Positions 43,541 through 51,164 of a stretch of DNA of 64,000 nucleotides are shown piece by piece. Made by a program: the position numbers and the translations under genes. A model generated the notes under the pieces. The model made no database searches, was not told the DNA's origin, and saw nothing but the letters and a program-made list of their open reading frames with translations. The stretch spans positions 1 to 64,000 of the forward strand of contig NZ_PYUI01000013.1 in the NCBI RefSeq assembly GCF_003097355.1, in the 5' to 3' direction. Numbering within the stretch: the first letter of the stretch is position 1; every line of letters starts with the position of its first letter. Origin of the DNA: Arthrobacter sp. H-02-3. GTDB lineage: Bacteria > Actinomycetota > Actinomycetes > Actinomycetales > Micrococcaceae.

Positions 43541-45469
43541 ATGTCTGAAACCACCACCAACACCGCGGTAGCCACTGCATCGCGCAGTGACCTGCGCAAC
43601 GTCGCGATCGTGGCCCACGTTGACCACGGCAAGACCACTCTGGTCGACGCCATGCTCAAGCAGACCAACTCCTTTGCCGAGCACAACCACCTCGAGGACC
43701 GTGTCATGGACTCCGGTGACCTCGAGCGTGAAAAGGGCATCACCATCCTGGCCAAGAACACCACGGTGGCCTACAACGGACCGTCCTCCCAGGGCGAGAC
43801 CATCACCATCAACGTCATCGACACCCCCGGCCACGCCGACTTCGGTGGCGAGGTTGAGCGCGGTCTGTCCATGGTCGACGGCGTCGTCCTCCTCGTCGAC
43901 GCATCTGAGGGCCCGCTGCCCCAGACCCGCTTCGTGCTGCGCAAGGCACTGGCCGCGCACCTGCCGGTGATCCTCCTCGTCAACAAGACCGACCGCCCGG
44001 ACGCGCGGATCGAAGAAGTTGTCCACGAGTCCATGGACCTGCTCCTGGGCCTGGCCTCTGACCTCGCGGACGAAGTTCCGGACCTGGACCTGGACAAGAT
44101 CCTGAACGTTCCGGTCGTTTACGCCGCCGCCAAGGTCGGCCGCGCTTCCCTCGAGCAGCCCGCCGACGGCACCGCCCCGGAGAACGAGGACCTCGAGCCG
44201 CTCTTCAAGGCCATCATCGAGCACATCCCGGCTCCGACCTACAACCCGGACGGTGTCCTGCAGGCGCACGTCACCAACCTGGACGCCTCGCCGTTCCTCG
44301 GCCGCCTCGCGCTGCTGCGCATCTACAACGGAACCCTGCGCAAGGGCCAGACCGTGGCCTGGGCCCGTGCCAACGGTGAGCTGAAGAGCGTCAAGATCAC
44401 CGAACTGCTTGCCACCAAGGCACTGGACCGTGTTCCGGCAGAATCCGCCGGCCCCGGCGAGATCGTCGCCGTCGCAGGTATCGAAGACATCACCATCGGT
44501 GAGACCTTGACCGACGTCGACAACCCGCAGCCGCTGCCGCTGATCACTGTTGACGACCCGGCCATCTCCATGACCATCGGTATCAACACCTCCCCGCTGG
44601 CCGGCAAGGTCAAGGGCGCCAAGGTCACGGCCCGCCAGGTCAAGGACCGCCTGGACAAGGAACTGATCGGTAACGTCTCCATCAAGGTGCTCCCCACCGA
44701 GCGTCCTGACGCCTGGGAAGTCCAGGGCCGTGGCGAGCTCGCGCTGGCCATCCTGGTCGAGCAGATGCGTCGCGAAGGCTTCGAACTGACCGTAGGCAAG
44801 CCGCAGGTTGTGACCAAGACGGTCGACGGCAAGATCCACGAACCGATGGAGCACATGACCATCGACGTGCCGGAAGAGTACCTCGGCGCCGTCACGCAGC
44901 TCATGGCAGCCCGCAAGGGCCGCATGACCAACATGGCCAACCACGGCACCGGCTGGTGCCGCATGGAGTTCATCGTTCCGGCGCGTGGCCTGATCGGTTT
45001 CCGCACCAAGTTCCTCACGGACACCCGCGGCGCCGGCATCGCGGCCTCCATCTCCGAAGGCTACGAGCCGTGGGCCGGCCCGATCGAGTACCGTACCAAC
45101 GGTTCGATGATCGCCGACCGCGCCGGTGTTGTGACCCCGTTCGCGATGATCAACCTGCAGGAGCGCGGCTCCTTCTTCGTCAAGCCCACCTCCGAGGTTT
45201 ACGAAGGCATGATCGTGGGCGAGAACTCCCGCGCCGACGACATGGACGTCAACATCACGAAGGAAAAGAAGCTCACCAACATGCGTGCAGCTTCCTCGGA
45301 CACCTTCGAGAACCTGACGCCGCCGCGCGACCTGACCCTCGAAGAGTCCCTCGAATTCGCCCGCGAGGACGAGTGCGTGGAGGTTACCCCGGATTCCATT
45401 CGTATCCGCAAGGTCATCCTGGACACCAACGAGCGTGCCAAGGCCAACCGCGCCCGCGCCAAGGTCTGA
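43541..45469 (+). CDS. typA: Translational GTPase TypA/BipA
   Basis: The 642-residue GTPase has the EF-G-like G domain: G1 AHVDHGKTTL (25-34), switch I with RVMDSGDLEREKGITI (in part), G3 DTPGHADF and G4 NKTD. EF-G domains II, III and V follow, then the TypA-specific C-terminal domain (RGLIGFRTKFLTDTRG in part, and the DMDVNITKEKKLTNMRA segment). BipA/TypA supports 50S assembly and growth under stress and cold. A small membrane-protein gene follows after 27 bp. Confidence 0.97.
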   Translation: MSETTTNTAVATASRSDLRNVAIVAHVDHGKTTLVDAMLKQTNSFAEHNHLEDRVMDSGDLEREKGITILAKNTTVAYNGPSSQGETITINVIDTPGHADFGGEVERGLSMVDGVVLLVDASEGPLPQTRFVLRKALAAHLPVILLVNKTDRPDARIEEVVHESMDLLLGLASDLADEVPDLDLDKILNVPVVYAAAKVGRASLEQPADGTAPENEDLEPLFKAIIEHIPAPTYNPDGVLQAHVTNLDASPFLGRLALLRIYNGTLRKGQTVAWARANGELKSVKITELLATKALDRVPAESAGPGEIVAVAGIEDITIGETLTDVDNPQPLPLITVDDPAISMTIGINTSPLAGKVKGAKVTARQVKDRLDKELIGNVSIKVLPTERPDAWEVQGRGELALAILVEQMRREGFELTVGKPQVVTKTVDGKIHEPMEHMTIDVPEEYLGAVTQLMAARKGRMTNMANHGTGWCRMEFIVPARGLIGFRTKFLTDTRGAGIAASISEGYEPWAGPIEYRTNGSMIADRAGVVTPFAMINLQERGSFFVKPTSEVYEGMIVGENSRADDMDVNITKEKKLTNMRAASSDTFENLTPPRDLTLEESLEFAREDECVEVTPDSIRIRKVILDTNERAKANRARAKV

Positions 45470-45496
45470 TCCCGGTCTCCGGGCTTCGGCTGACAC

Positions 45497-45874
45497 GTGA
45501 CTAAGAGAGCTGCCGGTATGGCAGGCGGCATTGCCGCCGCCGTGCCGGCAGCTCTTTTTGTTGCCCTGGCCGGCACCGCCCTGCACCGGCACGATCTGCT
45601 TCTGGGCGGCCTGCAGGTTCCGTGGGGCGCGGCCGCGGCCCTGCTCCTGCTGGGCTCGGCCGAGGTCTGGCTCGGGGCCGCGTTCCGTTCCATCATTCCG
45701 ATAGCCGTCTGCGGACTTCTCTGCTACGCACTGACCGGCTGGTGGTCCACCCTGGAAACGGGCAAGCGCCTGGTCATCGGCGATACTGCGGGCAACATCT
45801 GGGTTTTCGGCATCGCCGGCATTACCGTGGCCATGCTCGCCTGGTGCCGACGCTACCGGCTGCCTACGGGCTAA
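45497..45874 (+). CDS. Small multi-pass membrane protein, unknown function
   Basis: From GTG 45497 the 125-residue product has four predicted TM helices (about 8-29, 40-61, 65-82 and 98-116) with short loops and a basic C-terminus (CRRYRLPTG). It follows typA by 27 bp on the same strand and is probably co-transcribed. I recognise no family and see no catalytic motif. Confidence 0.7.
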   Translation: MTKRAAGMAGGIAAAVPAALFVALAGTALHRHDLLLGGLQVPWGAAAALLLLGSAEVWLGAAFRSIIPIAVCGLLCYALTGWWSTLETGKRLVIGDTAGNIWVFGIAGITVAMLAWCRRYRLPTG

Positions 45875-46192
45875 GCGCGACCCTATTCGCTCCCTGCACC
45901 CGCTCCCTGCACCCGCTCCCTGCACCCGCTCCCTCCACCCGCTTCATCCACGGGACATGCTCATTTTCGCCCGCTCGAGTGGGCACAACGGCATCATGTC
46001 CAGCGCAAAGCTGGTTCGCGGGACATGCCTAGTCCTCACCGGTGGACATGCCCTGTGCTACTTCCGGTGCACGGACATGCCCACCGTCACTCCTGGTCGA
46101 CGTCCTGGCAGCAATGGCTCTGCGGTTCCAAGTTCTCCACATAGCGCTGGATCGGACTTCTCGGGCGCGACGTGCGACTCCACCATGGGTGG
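45875..46192. other. Repeat-bearing intergenic region upstream of the nuclease-like gene
   Basis: The region holds a 13-bp tandem repeat (45888-45952) and then a first cluster of GGACATG-type motifs: GGACATG at 45953, 46021, 46044 and 46073 and one CATGTCC at 45995. No gene is seen. Confidence 0.7.
45888..45952. repeat. Five tandem copies of a 13-bp repeat
   Basis: CGCTCCCTGCACC at 45888, 45901 and 45914 is followed by CGCTCCCTCCACC (45927) and a degenerate CGCTTCATCCACG (45940-45952). Confidence 0.9.
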
Positions 46193-47002
46193 ATGGCCAA
46201 CATCATCGAAGTGCTTTCCAAATACGACGGCGTCGCCCGCGCCAAATACCTTGCAGCGGCGGGTGTCTCCGATTTCCAGCTCAAGTCCGCGATGGCCTCG
46301 GGAGTCGTATCCCGCGTCGCCCGTGGCGTCTATGCGCTGCCCGGGGCTGACGAGCAGCTGATTTCCATCCGCTCCCTTCCGGCAGAACCGGCCTGCATCA
46401 CAGCGGCCCACTGCGGCGGCCTATGGGTTCTCTCGGCCCCTGCCCAGCCGCACGTAGCCCTCACCCACAGCCGGAGCTACCAGGGCTTCGTCTGTCACAG
46501 ATCGGCCACACCGCCGACTCTCCTGGACGCGGTCATCCAATGCCTGCGCTGTTTGCCGGAACCCGACGGGCTGATCATCGCCGAGTCCGCCGTCGTACTC
46601 AAGGGACTTCAGATTGGTGCCCTGCGCCGCCGGCTGGATGGCCGGAACGATGCCCGGGAGCGGCGGATCGTGTCGGCCATCGTTCCGCAATCGCAGTCGC
46701 TGATTGAGTGCTTGGCCCGGTTTCATCTGCGGCGTGCCGGCTTCCACGTCGAATCACAGGTCAACGTTCCGGGCATGGGGCATCTGGACCTGATGGTCGA
46801 CGGCCGTCTTGGGATTGAGACCGACGGGGCCGGATTCCACATGGACAAAGTCAGCTTCGAGGAGGACCGACGGCGCTGGAACGTCACCACTCGCCGCGGA
46901 ATCCCGACACTGATCGTAAGCTACCCGCTTCTGCGGGACCATCCCGAAGAATTCATCGCGATGGTCCGTGAAACCCTCAACAGGTTGTCGGCAGCTGCTT
47001 AG
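46193..47002 (+). CDS. Winged-helix plus PD-(D/E)XK (DUF559-like) protein, AbiEi-related
   Basis: The 269-residue protein has an N-terminal AbiEi-type winged helix (IIEVLSKYDGVARAKYLAAA then SRVARGVYALPGA, residues 3-53), a middle region, and a C-terminal DUF559/Vsr-like nuclease fold. Candidate active-site residues are Asp199 (HLDLMVDG), Glu209 and Asp211 (GIETDG), His216, and the EEDRRRWN helix (223-230). Such proteins are common orphan genes in actinobacteria. The partner toxin of AbiE systems is absent here. ATG 46193 and GTG 46172 are both possible starts. Motif clusters lie on both sides. Confidence 0.8.
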   Translation: MANIIEVLSKYDGVARAKYLAAAGVSDFQLKSAMASGVVSRVARGVYALPGADEQLISIRSLPAEPACITAAHCGGLWVLSAPAQPHVALTHSRSYQGFVCHRSATPPTLLDAVIQCLRCLPEPDGLIIAESAVVLKGLQIGALRRRLDGRNDARERRIVSAIVPQSQSLIECLARFHLRRAGFHVESQVNVPGMGHLDLMVDGRLGIETDGAGFHMDKVSFEEDRRRWNVTTRRGIPTLIVSYPLLRDHPEEFIAMVRETLNRLSAAA

Positions 47003-47530
47003 AGTCGGACGCAATTTCCGCCTTCACGCGTCCTGCAGGGCCCCCTTGAGATACGTCCTTCCACCATGGGACATGTCCTGCGCCGTGGCAGTCCGTCACC
47101 GGACATGTCCCTGGCTGCCTCGTTCCGCCGTTGGACATGTCCCGCACTGGCCGTCAGTGATGGACATGATGCCGGGATGTCCATGGCTGGCAACAAAGGG
47201 AGAGCATGTCCATCGGTTGCGGGCAATCAGAGGGGGCATGTCCGGTGGTCGGAGCGAGGGGAAGACATGTCCACGGGGTGCGGGCAGGTGAGAAGCGCGT
47301 GTCCACTGCCAGAGCCCGGGGGAGGGCATGTCCATTGGTAGAGAAGCTATGGCCGGATATGCACGCGGCTGGCAACAAGGGGAGGGCATGTCCATTGGTT
47401 GGGGGCAATCAGAGAGGGCATGTCCATCGGCTGAGGTGCGTGGAGGGCACATGTCCATGGGCTGAGGTGTGGGGAGGGCACATGTCCATGGGCTGAGGTG
47501 TGGGGAGGGCATGTCCACTGGCCGGCCCGG
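47003..47530. other. Gene-free region filled by a phased motif array
   Basis: Except for about 65 bases at the left end, this 528-bp gap is occupied by the array at 47069-47516. A minus-strand open frame crosses it (47096-47518), but its repetitive PMDMP-type translation follows the repeats, so I do not call it a gene. Confidence 0.8.
47069..47516. repeat. Phased array of GGACATG/CATGTCC motifs
   Basis: Three perfect GGACATGTCC palindromes (47069, 47101, 47133) lead into CATGTCC cores at 47205, 47237, 47266, 47327, 47387, 47419, 47450, 47481 and 47510, with variants at 47176 (GATGTCC), 47298 (CGTGTCC) and 47358 (TATGCAC), and a half-site GGACATG at 47162. Spacing is 29-32 bp except one 40-bp step. 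The spacers are G-rich and partly alike; the last three units are a 31-bp tandem repeat and a roughly 50-bp segment recurs at about 47185 and 47368. Confidence 0.93.
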
Positions 47531-47779
47531 TCAGGGCGACTGGACCCGCGGGGCGCGGCGCGGCGGGGCCGGAGGGACTTCCTTGGCGGCCACGACGAGG
47601 GGGAGCGCAATGACGACGTCGGACCGGCGGGTGCGGACGGTGCACGCGCCGTCGGCCCGTTCCACGAGCTCGCCGAGCGCATCCGTCAGGCCGCCCTCGA
47701 TCCGGTAGCGGACCACAACCCGGGTGCCGAGCGGGGCGCCGGAGAGGAACTGCTGGGGCAACGGCAATGGCGAGCTCAT
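47531..47779 (-). CDS. Small SH3-like barrel protein, unknown function
   Basis: The 82-residue product opens MSSPLPLPQQFLSGAPLGTR and continues with VVVRYRIEGGLTDALGELVE, then a TVRTRRSDVVIALPLVVAAK strand pair that reads as a small beta-barrel, with a Pro/Arg-rich tail. From memory a similar module precedes the GNAT domain in some actinobacterial acetyltransferases; here it stands alone. TACTAT lies 6 nt upstream of ATG 47779, so leaderless expression is predicted. It is divergent from the ferredoxin gene. Confidence 0.7.
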   Translation of the reverse strand: MSSPLPLPQQFLSGAPLGTRVVVRYRIEGGLTDALGELVERADGACTVRTRRSDVVIALPLVVAAKEVPPAPPRRAPRVQSP

Positions 47780-47785
47780 CAGATC

Positions 47786-47791
47786 ATAGTA
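47786..47791 (-). promoter_or_regulatory. -10 element TACTAT for the SH3-like gene
   Basis: On the minus strand TACTAT is followed by 6 nt and ATG 47779. Confidence 0.5.
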
Positions 47792-47842
47792 AGACGTGGA
47801 CCGTGTATGACGTCCCGCTAGGTTCGCGGGAACAAGCTGGGA

Positions 47843-47848
47843 GATAAT
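47843..47848 (+). promoter_or_regulatory. -10 element GATAAT upstream of the ferredoxin gene
   Basis: GATAAT lies 84 bp before GTG 47933 with no recognisable -35. It would give a leader of about 75-80 nt containing a GGAGAGG near the start codon. Confidence 0.4.
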
Positions 47849-47932
47849 AGGCTCAGAAGTCAGCAGCCCGGCGCTCAGGCCGGGCAAACCATCCGGCCGG
47901 TCGCCGGGAACCAACGTGGAGAGGCCAGGGAC

Positions 47933-48259
47933 GTGACGTACGTAATCGCGCAGCCGTGTGTAGATGTCAAAGACAAGGCATGTATTGAGGAGTGCCCCGT
48001 CGATTGCATTTACGAGGGTGAGCGTTCCCTGTACATCCACCCGGACGAGTGCGTGGACTGCGGTGCCTGCGAGCCGGTCTGCCCCGTCGAAGCGATCTAC
48101 TACGAGGACGACACCCCGGACGAGTGGGCCGATTACTACAAGGCCAACGTCGAGTTCTTTGACGAGCTCGGCTCGCCGGGCGGAGCCGCTAAGGTCGGGA
48201 ACACCCACACGGACCACCCCATGATCGCCGCCCTGCCGCCGCAGAACCAAGACAACTAG
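47933..48259 (+). CDS. fdxA: 7Fe/8Fe bacterial ferredoxin
   Basis: The 108-residue ferredoxin has cysteines at 9, 17, 21, 25, 40, 43, 46 and 50. The CxxCxxCxxxCP cluster (40-51) with the upstream cysteines fits the seven-iron FdxA/FdxC type, holding a [3Fe-4S] and a [4Fe-4S] cluster. It carries electrons to cytosolic partners. The C-terminal 45 residues are acidic and typical of this type. The start is GTG 47933 with GGAGAGG upstream. dapC follows after 12 bp; the same ferredoxin-dapC pair occurs in mycobacteria. Confidence 0.96.
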   Translation: MTYVIAQPCVDVKDKACIEECPVDCIYEGERSLYIHPDECVDCGACEPVCPVEAIYYEDDTPDEWADYYKANVEFFDELGSPGGAAKVGNTHTDHPMIAALPPQNQDN

Positions 48260-48271
48260 GGCGGCGCTGCA

Positions 48272-49420
48272 GTGGCATCCGCGGTGCGCACTTTCGGCCT
48301 GAGCCTGCCCGACTACCCGTGGGAGGCCATGGCGCCCTATCTCGCCACGGCGTCCCGGCACGCGGCAGGAACCGTCAACCTTTCCATCGGCACGCCGGTG
48401 GACCCGACGCCGGCCCTCATCCAGGACGCGCTGCGCGCCGCCGCGGACGCTCCCGGTTATCCCACGGTGCACGGAACGCCGGCACTGCGGGAGGCGATCG
48501 CCGGCTGGTTTGAGCGCCGGCGCGGCGTGCCCGGGCTGGATCCGCAGAACGTGATGCCGACGGTGGGATCCAAGGAACTCGTCGCGTGGCTGCCGTTCCT
48601 GCTCGGCCTGAAGCCGGGCGACGTCGTGGTCCGTCCCACGGTCGCTTACCCCACCTATGACATCGGCGCCACCTTCGCCGGTGCCGAGCACATCGCCGCC
48701 GACGACCTCGACGAGCTCGACGCCGGGACCCGCGCCCGCGTGCGGCTGGTCTGGGTCAACTCTCCGGCGAACCCCACCGGCAGCGTCCGGGACATCGCTT
48801 CGCTGCGACGGATCGTCCGGCAGGCCCGCGAGCTCGGCGCCGTCGTCGCATCCGACGAATGTTACGCCGAACTCGGCTGGGGTGAGTGGGACGTCCAGCG
48901 CGGCGGCACCCCGGTCCCCAGCATCCTGGATCCGCAGGTCGCCGAAGGCTCCCATGATGGTCTGCTCGCCGTCTATTCGCTCAGCAAACAGTCCAACCTT
49001 GCCGGTTACCGGGCCGCCTTCGTCGCCGGCGATCCGGCGATCATGGCGAATCTGGTCAACAGCCGCAAGCACGCCGGCATGATCGTCCCCTACCCGGTCC
49101 AGGAAGCCATGCGCGTCGCACTGGGCGACGACGCCCACGTCACGGCGCAGAAGGACCTCTACAGGGGCCGGCGGGAGCGGATCGTCCCCGCGTTGGAGGG
49201 CTTCGGGCTGACGATTCATGAGTCCCGCGCGGGCCTCTATTTGTGGGCCACCGCCGGCGAAGCGACGTGGGACACCGTGGGCAGGCTCGCGGACCGCGGA
49301 ATCGTCGTTGGCCCCGGGGTTTTCTACGGCGACGCCGGCAACGGATTCATCCGGGTGGCGCTGACCGCAAGCGACGAGAGGATCGACGCCGCCGCGGCGC
49401 GGCTGGCCAGCGGAGCGTAA
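48272..49420 (+). CDS. dapC: Succinyldiaminopimelate transaminase DapC
   Basis: A 382-residue fold-type-I aminotransferase whose PLP lysine is Lys239 in YSLSKQSNLAGYR. NSPANPTG (163-170) and SDECYAELGW (194-203) contact the cofactor. DapC converts N-succinyl-2-amino-6-ketopimelate to succinyl-DAP in the lysine and peptidoglycan DAP pathway. The assignment rests on the N-terminal LPDYPWEAMAPY pattern and the fdxA neighbour as in mycobacteria. The start is GTG 48272. dapD and dapE lie 5-7 kb downstream. Confidence 0.92.
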   Translation: MASAVRTFGLSLPDYPWEAMAPYLATASRHAAGTVNLSIGTPVDPTPALIQDALRAAADAPGYPTVHGTPALREAIAGWFERRRGVPGLDPQNVMPTVGSKELVAWLPFLLGLKPGDVVVRPTVAYPTYDIGATFAGAEHIAADDLDELDAGTRARVRLVWVNSPANPTGSVRDIASLRRIVRQARELGAVVASDECYAELGWGEWDVQRGGTPVPSILDPQVAEGSHDGLLAVYSLSKQSNLAGYRAAFVAGDPAIMANLVNSRKHAGMIVPYPVQEAMRVALGDDAHVTAQKDLYRGRRERIVPALEGFGLTIHESRAGLYLWATAGEATWDTVGRLADRGIVVGPGVFYGDAGNGFIRVALTASDERIDAAAARLASGA

Positions 49421-49430
49421 CAATGCTGTG

Positions 49431-49455
49431 ACGCCTACCACATGTGGCGTCTTTT
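49431..49455 (+). terminator. Terminator candidate after dapC
   Basis: ACGCC-T-AC (49431-49438) pairs with GTGGCGT (49444-49450) with one bulge, then CTTTT. The gltA leader begins beyond it. A CCACATGTGG palindrome overlaps. Confidence 0.45.
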
Positions 49456-49648
49456 CGGTGCTTTGGAGTCCTCTCGGATTAGTGCCACCCGCGAAGTGAC
49501 GGTACTTTTTAACTGACGATCAATGGTGGCTTTCCACAAGAAGGCAGCGCAGCCTTTGGAAATCCTGTCCGCACAGGATCCGCGGGCAGCTTCACCAGAT
49601 GTTGGACCAGCTTTCGACAGAGGCCCCGATGCCTCATGAGGAGACTCC

Positions 49649-50932
49649 ATGACTGAAACCACCAGCGCAACCCTGCGCCATGCCGGCGGCGAGCTCGAGC
49701 TCCCGCGCATCAAGGTTGTAGAAGGAAACGAAGGCTACGACGTTTCCAAGCTGCTGAAGCAGACCGGCGCCGTCGCCTTCGACCCCGGTTTCATGAACAC
49801 CGCGGCCACCACCTCGGCCATCACCTACATCGATGGTGACGCCGGCATCCTGCGCTACCGCGGCTACCCGATCGAGCAGCTGGCTCAGCACTCGAGCTTC
49901 CTGGAAGTTTCCTATCTGCTGATCTACGGCAACCTTCCGACCCCCACGGAGCTGGAGTCCTTCGACCAGCGGATCCGTCACCACACCCTGCTGCACGAGG
50001 AGCTCAAGGGCTTCTTCAGCGGCTTCCCGCGTGACGCCCACCCGATGCCGGTACTGTCCTCGGCTGTGTCCGCGCTCTCGACGTTCTACCAGGACTCGCT
50101 GGATCCGTTCAATGCCGAGCAGGTGGAGGTCTCCACCATCCGCCTCATGGCCAAGATGCCGGTCATCGCCGCCTACGCCCACAAGAAGTCGATCGGCCAG
50201 CCCATGCTGTACCCGGACAACTCGATGAACCTCGTGGAGAACTTCATGCGCCTCAGCTTCGGCCTGCCGGCCGAGCAGTACGAGGTTGACCCGGTTATCG
50301 CCAAGGCCCTGGACCTGCTCCTGATCCTGCACGCCGACCACGAGCAGAACTGTTCCACCTCCACGGTCCGGCTGGTCGGCTCCTCCAACGCCAACCTGTT
50401 CGCGTCCGTCTCCGCAGGCATCAACGCCCTCTTCGGACCCGCCCACGGCGGCGCCAACGAGGCCGTGCTGAAGATGCTGCGCCAGATCCAGGCCGACGGC
50501 ATCAAGCCCGAGGACTACATGGAGAAGGTCAAGAACAAGGAAGACGGCGTCCGCCTCATGGGCTTCGGGCACCGCGTCTACAAGAACTACGACCCCCGCG
50601 CCAAGATCATCAAGGCCACCGCCCACGAGGTCCTCAGCAAGCTGGGCGGCAATGACGAGCTCCTCGACATCGCCATGCGCCTTGAAGAGAAGGCCCTTGG
50701 CGATGACTACTTCATCCAGCGCAAGCTCTACCCCAACGTGGACTTCTACACCGGCCTGATCTACAAGGCCATGGGTTTCCCCGAGAAGATGTTCACCGTG
50801 CTGTTCGCAATCGGACGCCTGCCGGGCTGGATCGCCCAGTGGCGCGAGATGATCAGCGATCCCAACACCAAGATCGGCCGTCCGCGCCAGCTCTACATCG
50901 GCGAACCGGAACGGAACTACCCTTCGGTGTAG
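49649..50932 (+). CDS. gltA: Citrate synthase
   Basis: The 427-residue type II citrate synthase has the catalytic histidines in LHADHEQNCSTSTVR and MGFGHRVYKNYDPRAK, and the catalytic Asp in the late VDFYTGLIYKAMGFP (part) region. It condenses oxaloacetate and acetyl-CoA at the entry to the TCA cycle. The N-terminal beta-domain (residues 1-50) is typical of the long, hexameric NADH-sensitive type. GAGGAG lies upstream of ATG 49649. The 228-bp upstream region ends the dapC unit and should hold the gltA promoter, but no clear box is seen. Confidence 0.97.
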   Translation: MTETTSATLRHAGGELELPRIKVVEGNEGYDVSKLLKQTGAVAFDPGFMNTAATTSAITYIDGDAGILRYRGYPIEQLAQHSSFLEVSYLLIYGNLPTPTELESFDQRIRHHTLLHEELKGFFSGFPRDAHPMPVLSSAVSALSTFYQDSLDPFNAEQVEVSTIRLMAKMPVIAAYAHKKSIGQPMLYPDNSMNLVENFMRLSFGLPAEQYEVDPVIAKALDLLLILHADHEQNCSTSTVRLVGSSNANLFASVSAGINALFGPAHGGANEAVLKMLRQIQADGIKPEDYMEKVKNKEDGVRLMGFGHRVYKNYDPRAKIIKATAHEVLSKLGGNDELLDIAMRLEEKALGDDYFIQRKLYPNVDFYTGLIYKAMGFPEKMFTVLFAIGRLPGWIAQWREMISDPNTKIGRPRQLYIGEPERNYPSV

Positions 50933-50972
50933 CGGACCGGCCGTTTACGGCAGCGCCGCACAGCAAAGCATG

Positions 50973-51013
50973 ACGCCGGCCGCGCACCTCTCGCTGAGGT
51001 GCGCGGCCGGCGT
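50973..51013 (+). terminator. Perfect 17-bp terminator hairpin after gltA
   Basis: ACGCCGGCCGCGCACCT (50973-50989) pairs exactly with AGGTGCGCGGCCGGCGT (50997-51013) around a 7-nt loop. Confidence 0.85.
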
Positions 51014-51055
51014 CGTGCTCGGGGCGCGCCGTGCCAACGCTCCATGCCAACGCTC

Positions 51056-51100
51056 CATTGTGACCAGCGCCATTGTGACCAGGGCCGTTGTGACCCGCGC
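51056..51100. repeat. Three tandem copies of a 15-bp repeat
   Basis: CATTGTGACCAGCGC (51056), CATTGTGACCAGGGC (51071) and CGTTGTGACCCGCGC (51086-51100) lie between the gltA terminator and the TetR gene. Confidence 0.85.
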
Positions 51101-51164
51101 CACGTGCACGGGGGAACCGGTGTGCCCCGGGGCGGCAACGGCACGGACGTGCTAAAAAAGACCA

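Noticed and set aside
43322..45925. 867-codon minus-strand frame antisense to typA
   Set aside because: Shadow frame created by GC-rich codon usage; typA on the plus strand is complete with all GTPase motifs.
47069..47516. CRISPR array
   Set aside because: The repeated core is only 7-10 bp, spacers are related to one another, and no cas genes are present.
47096..47518. Minus-strand 140-codon open frame through the motif array
   Set aside because: Its PMDMPSP-type repetitive translation follows the CATGTCC spacing, it lacks a credible start and ribosome site, and overlapping frames look equally repetitive.
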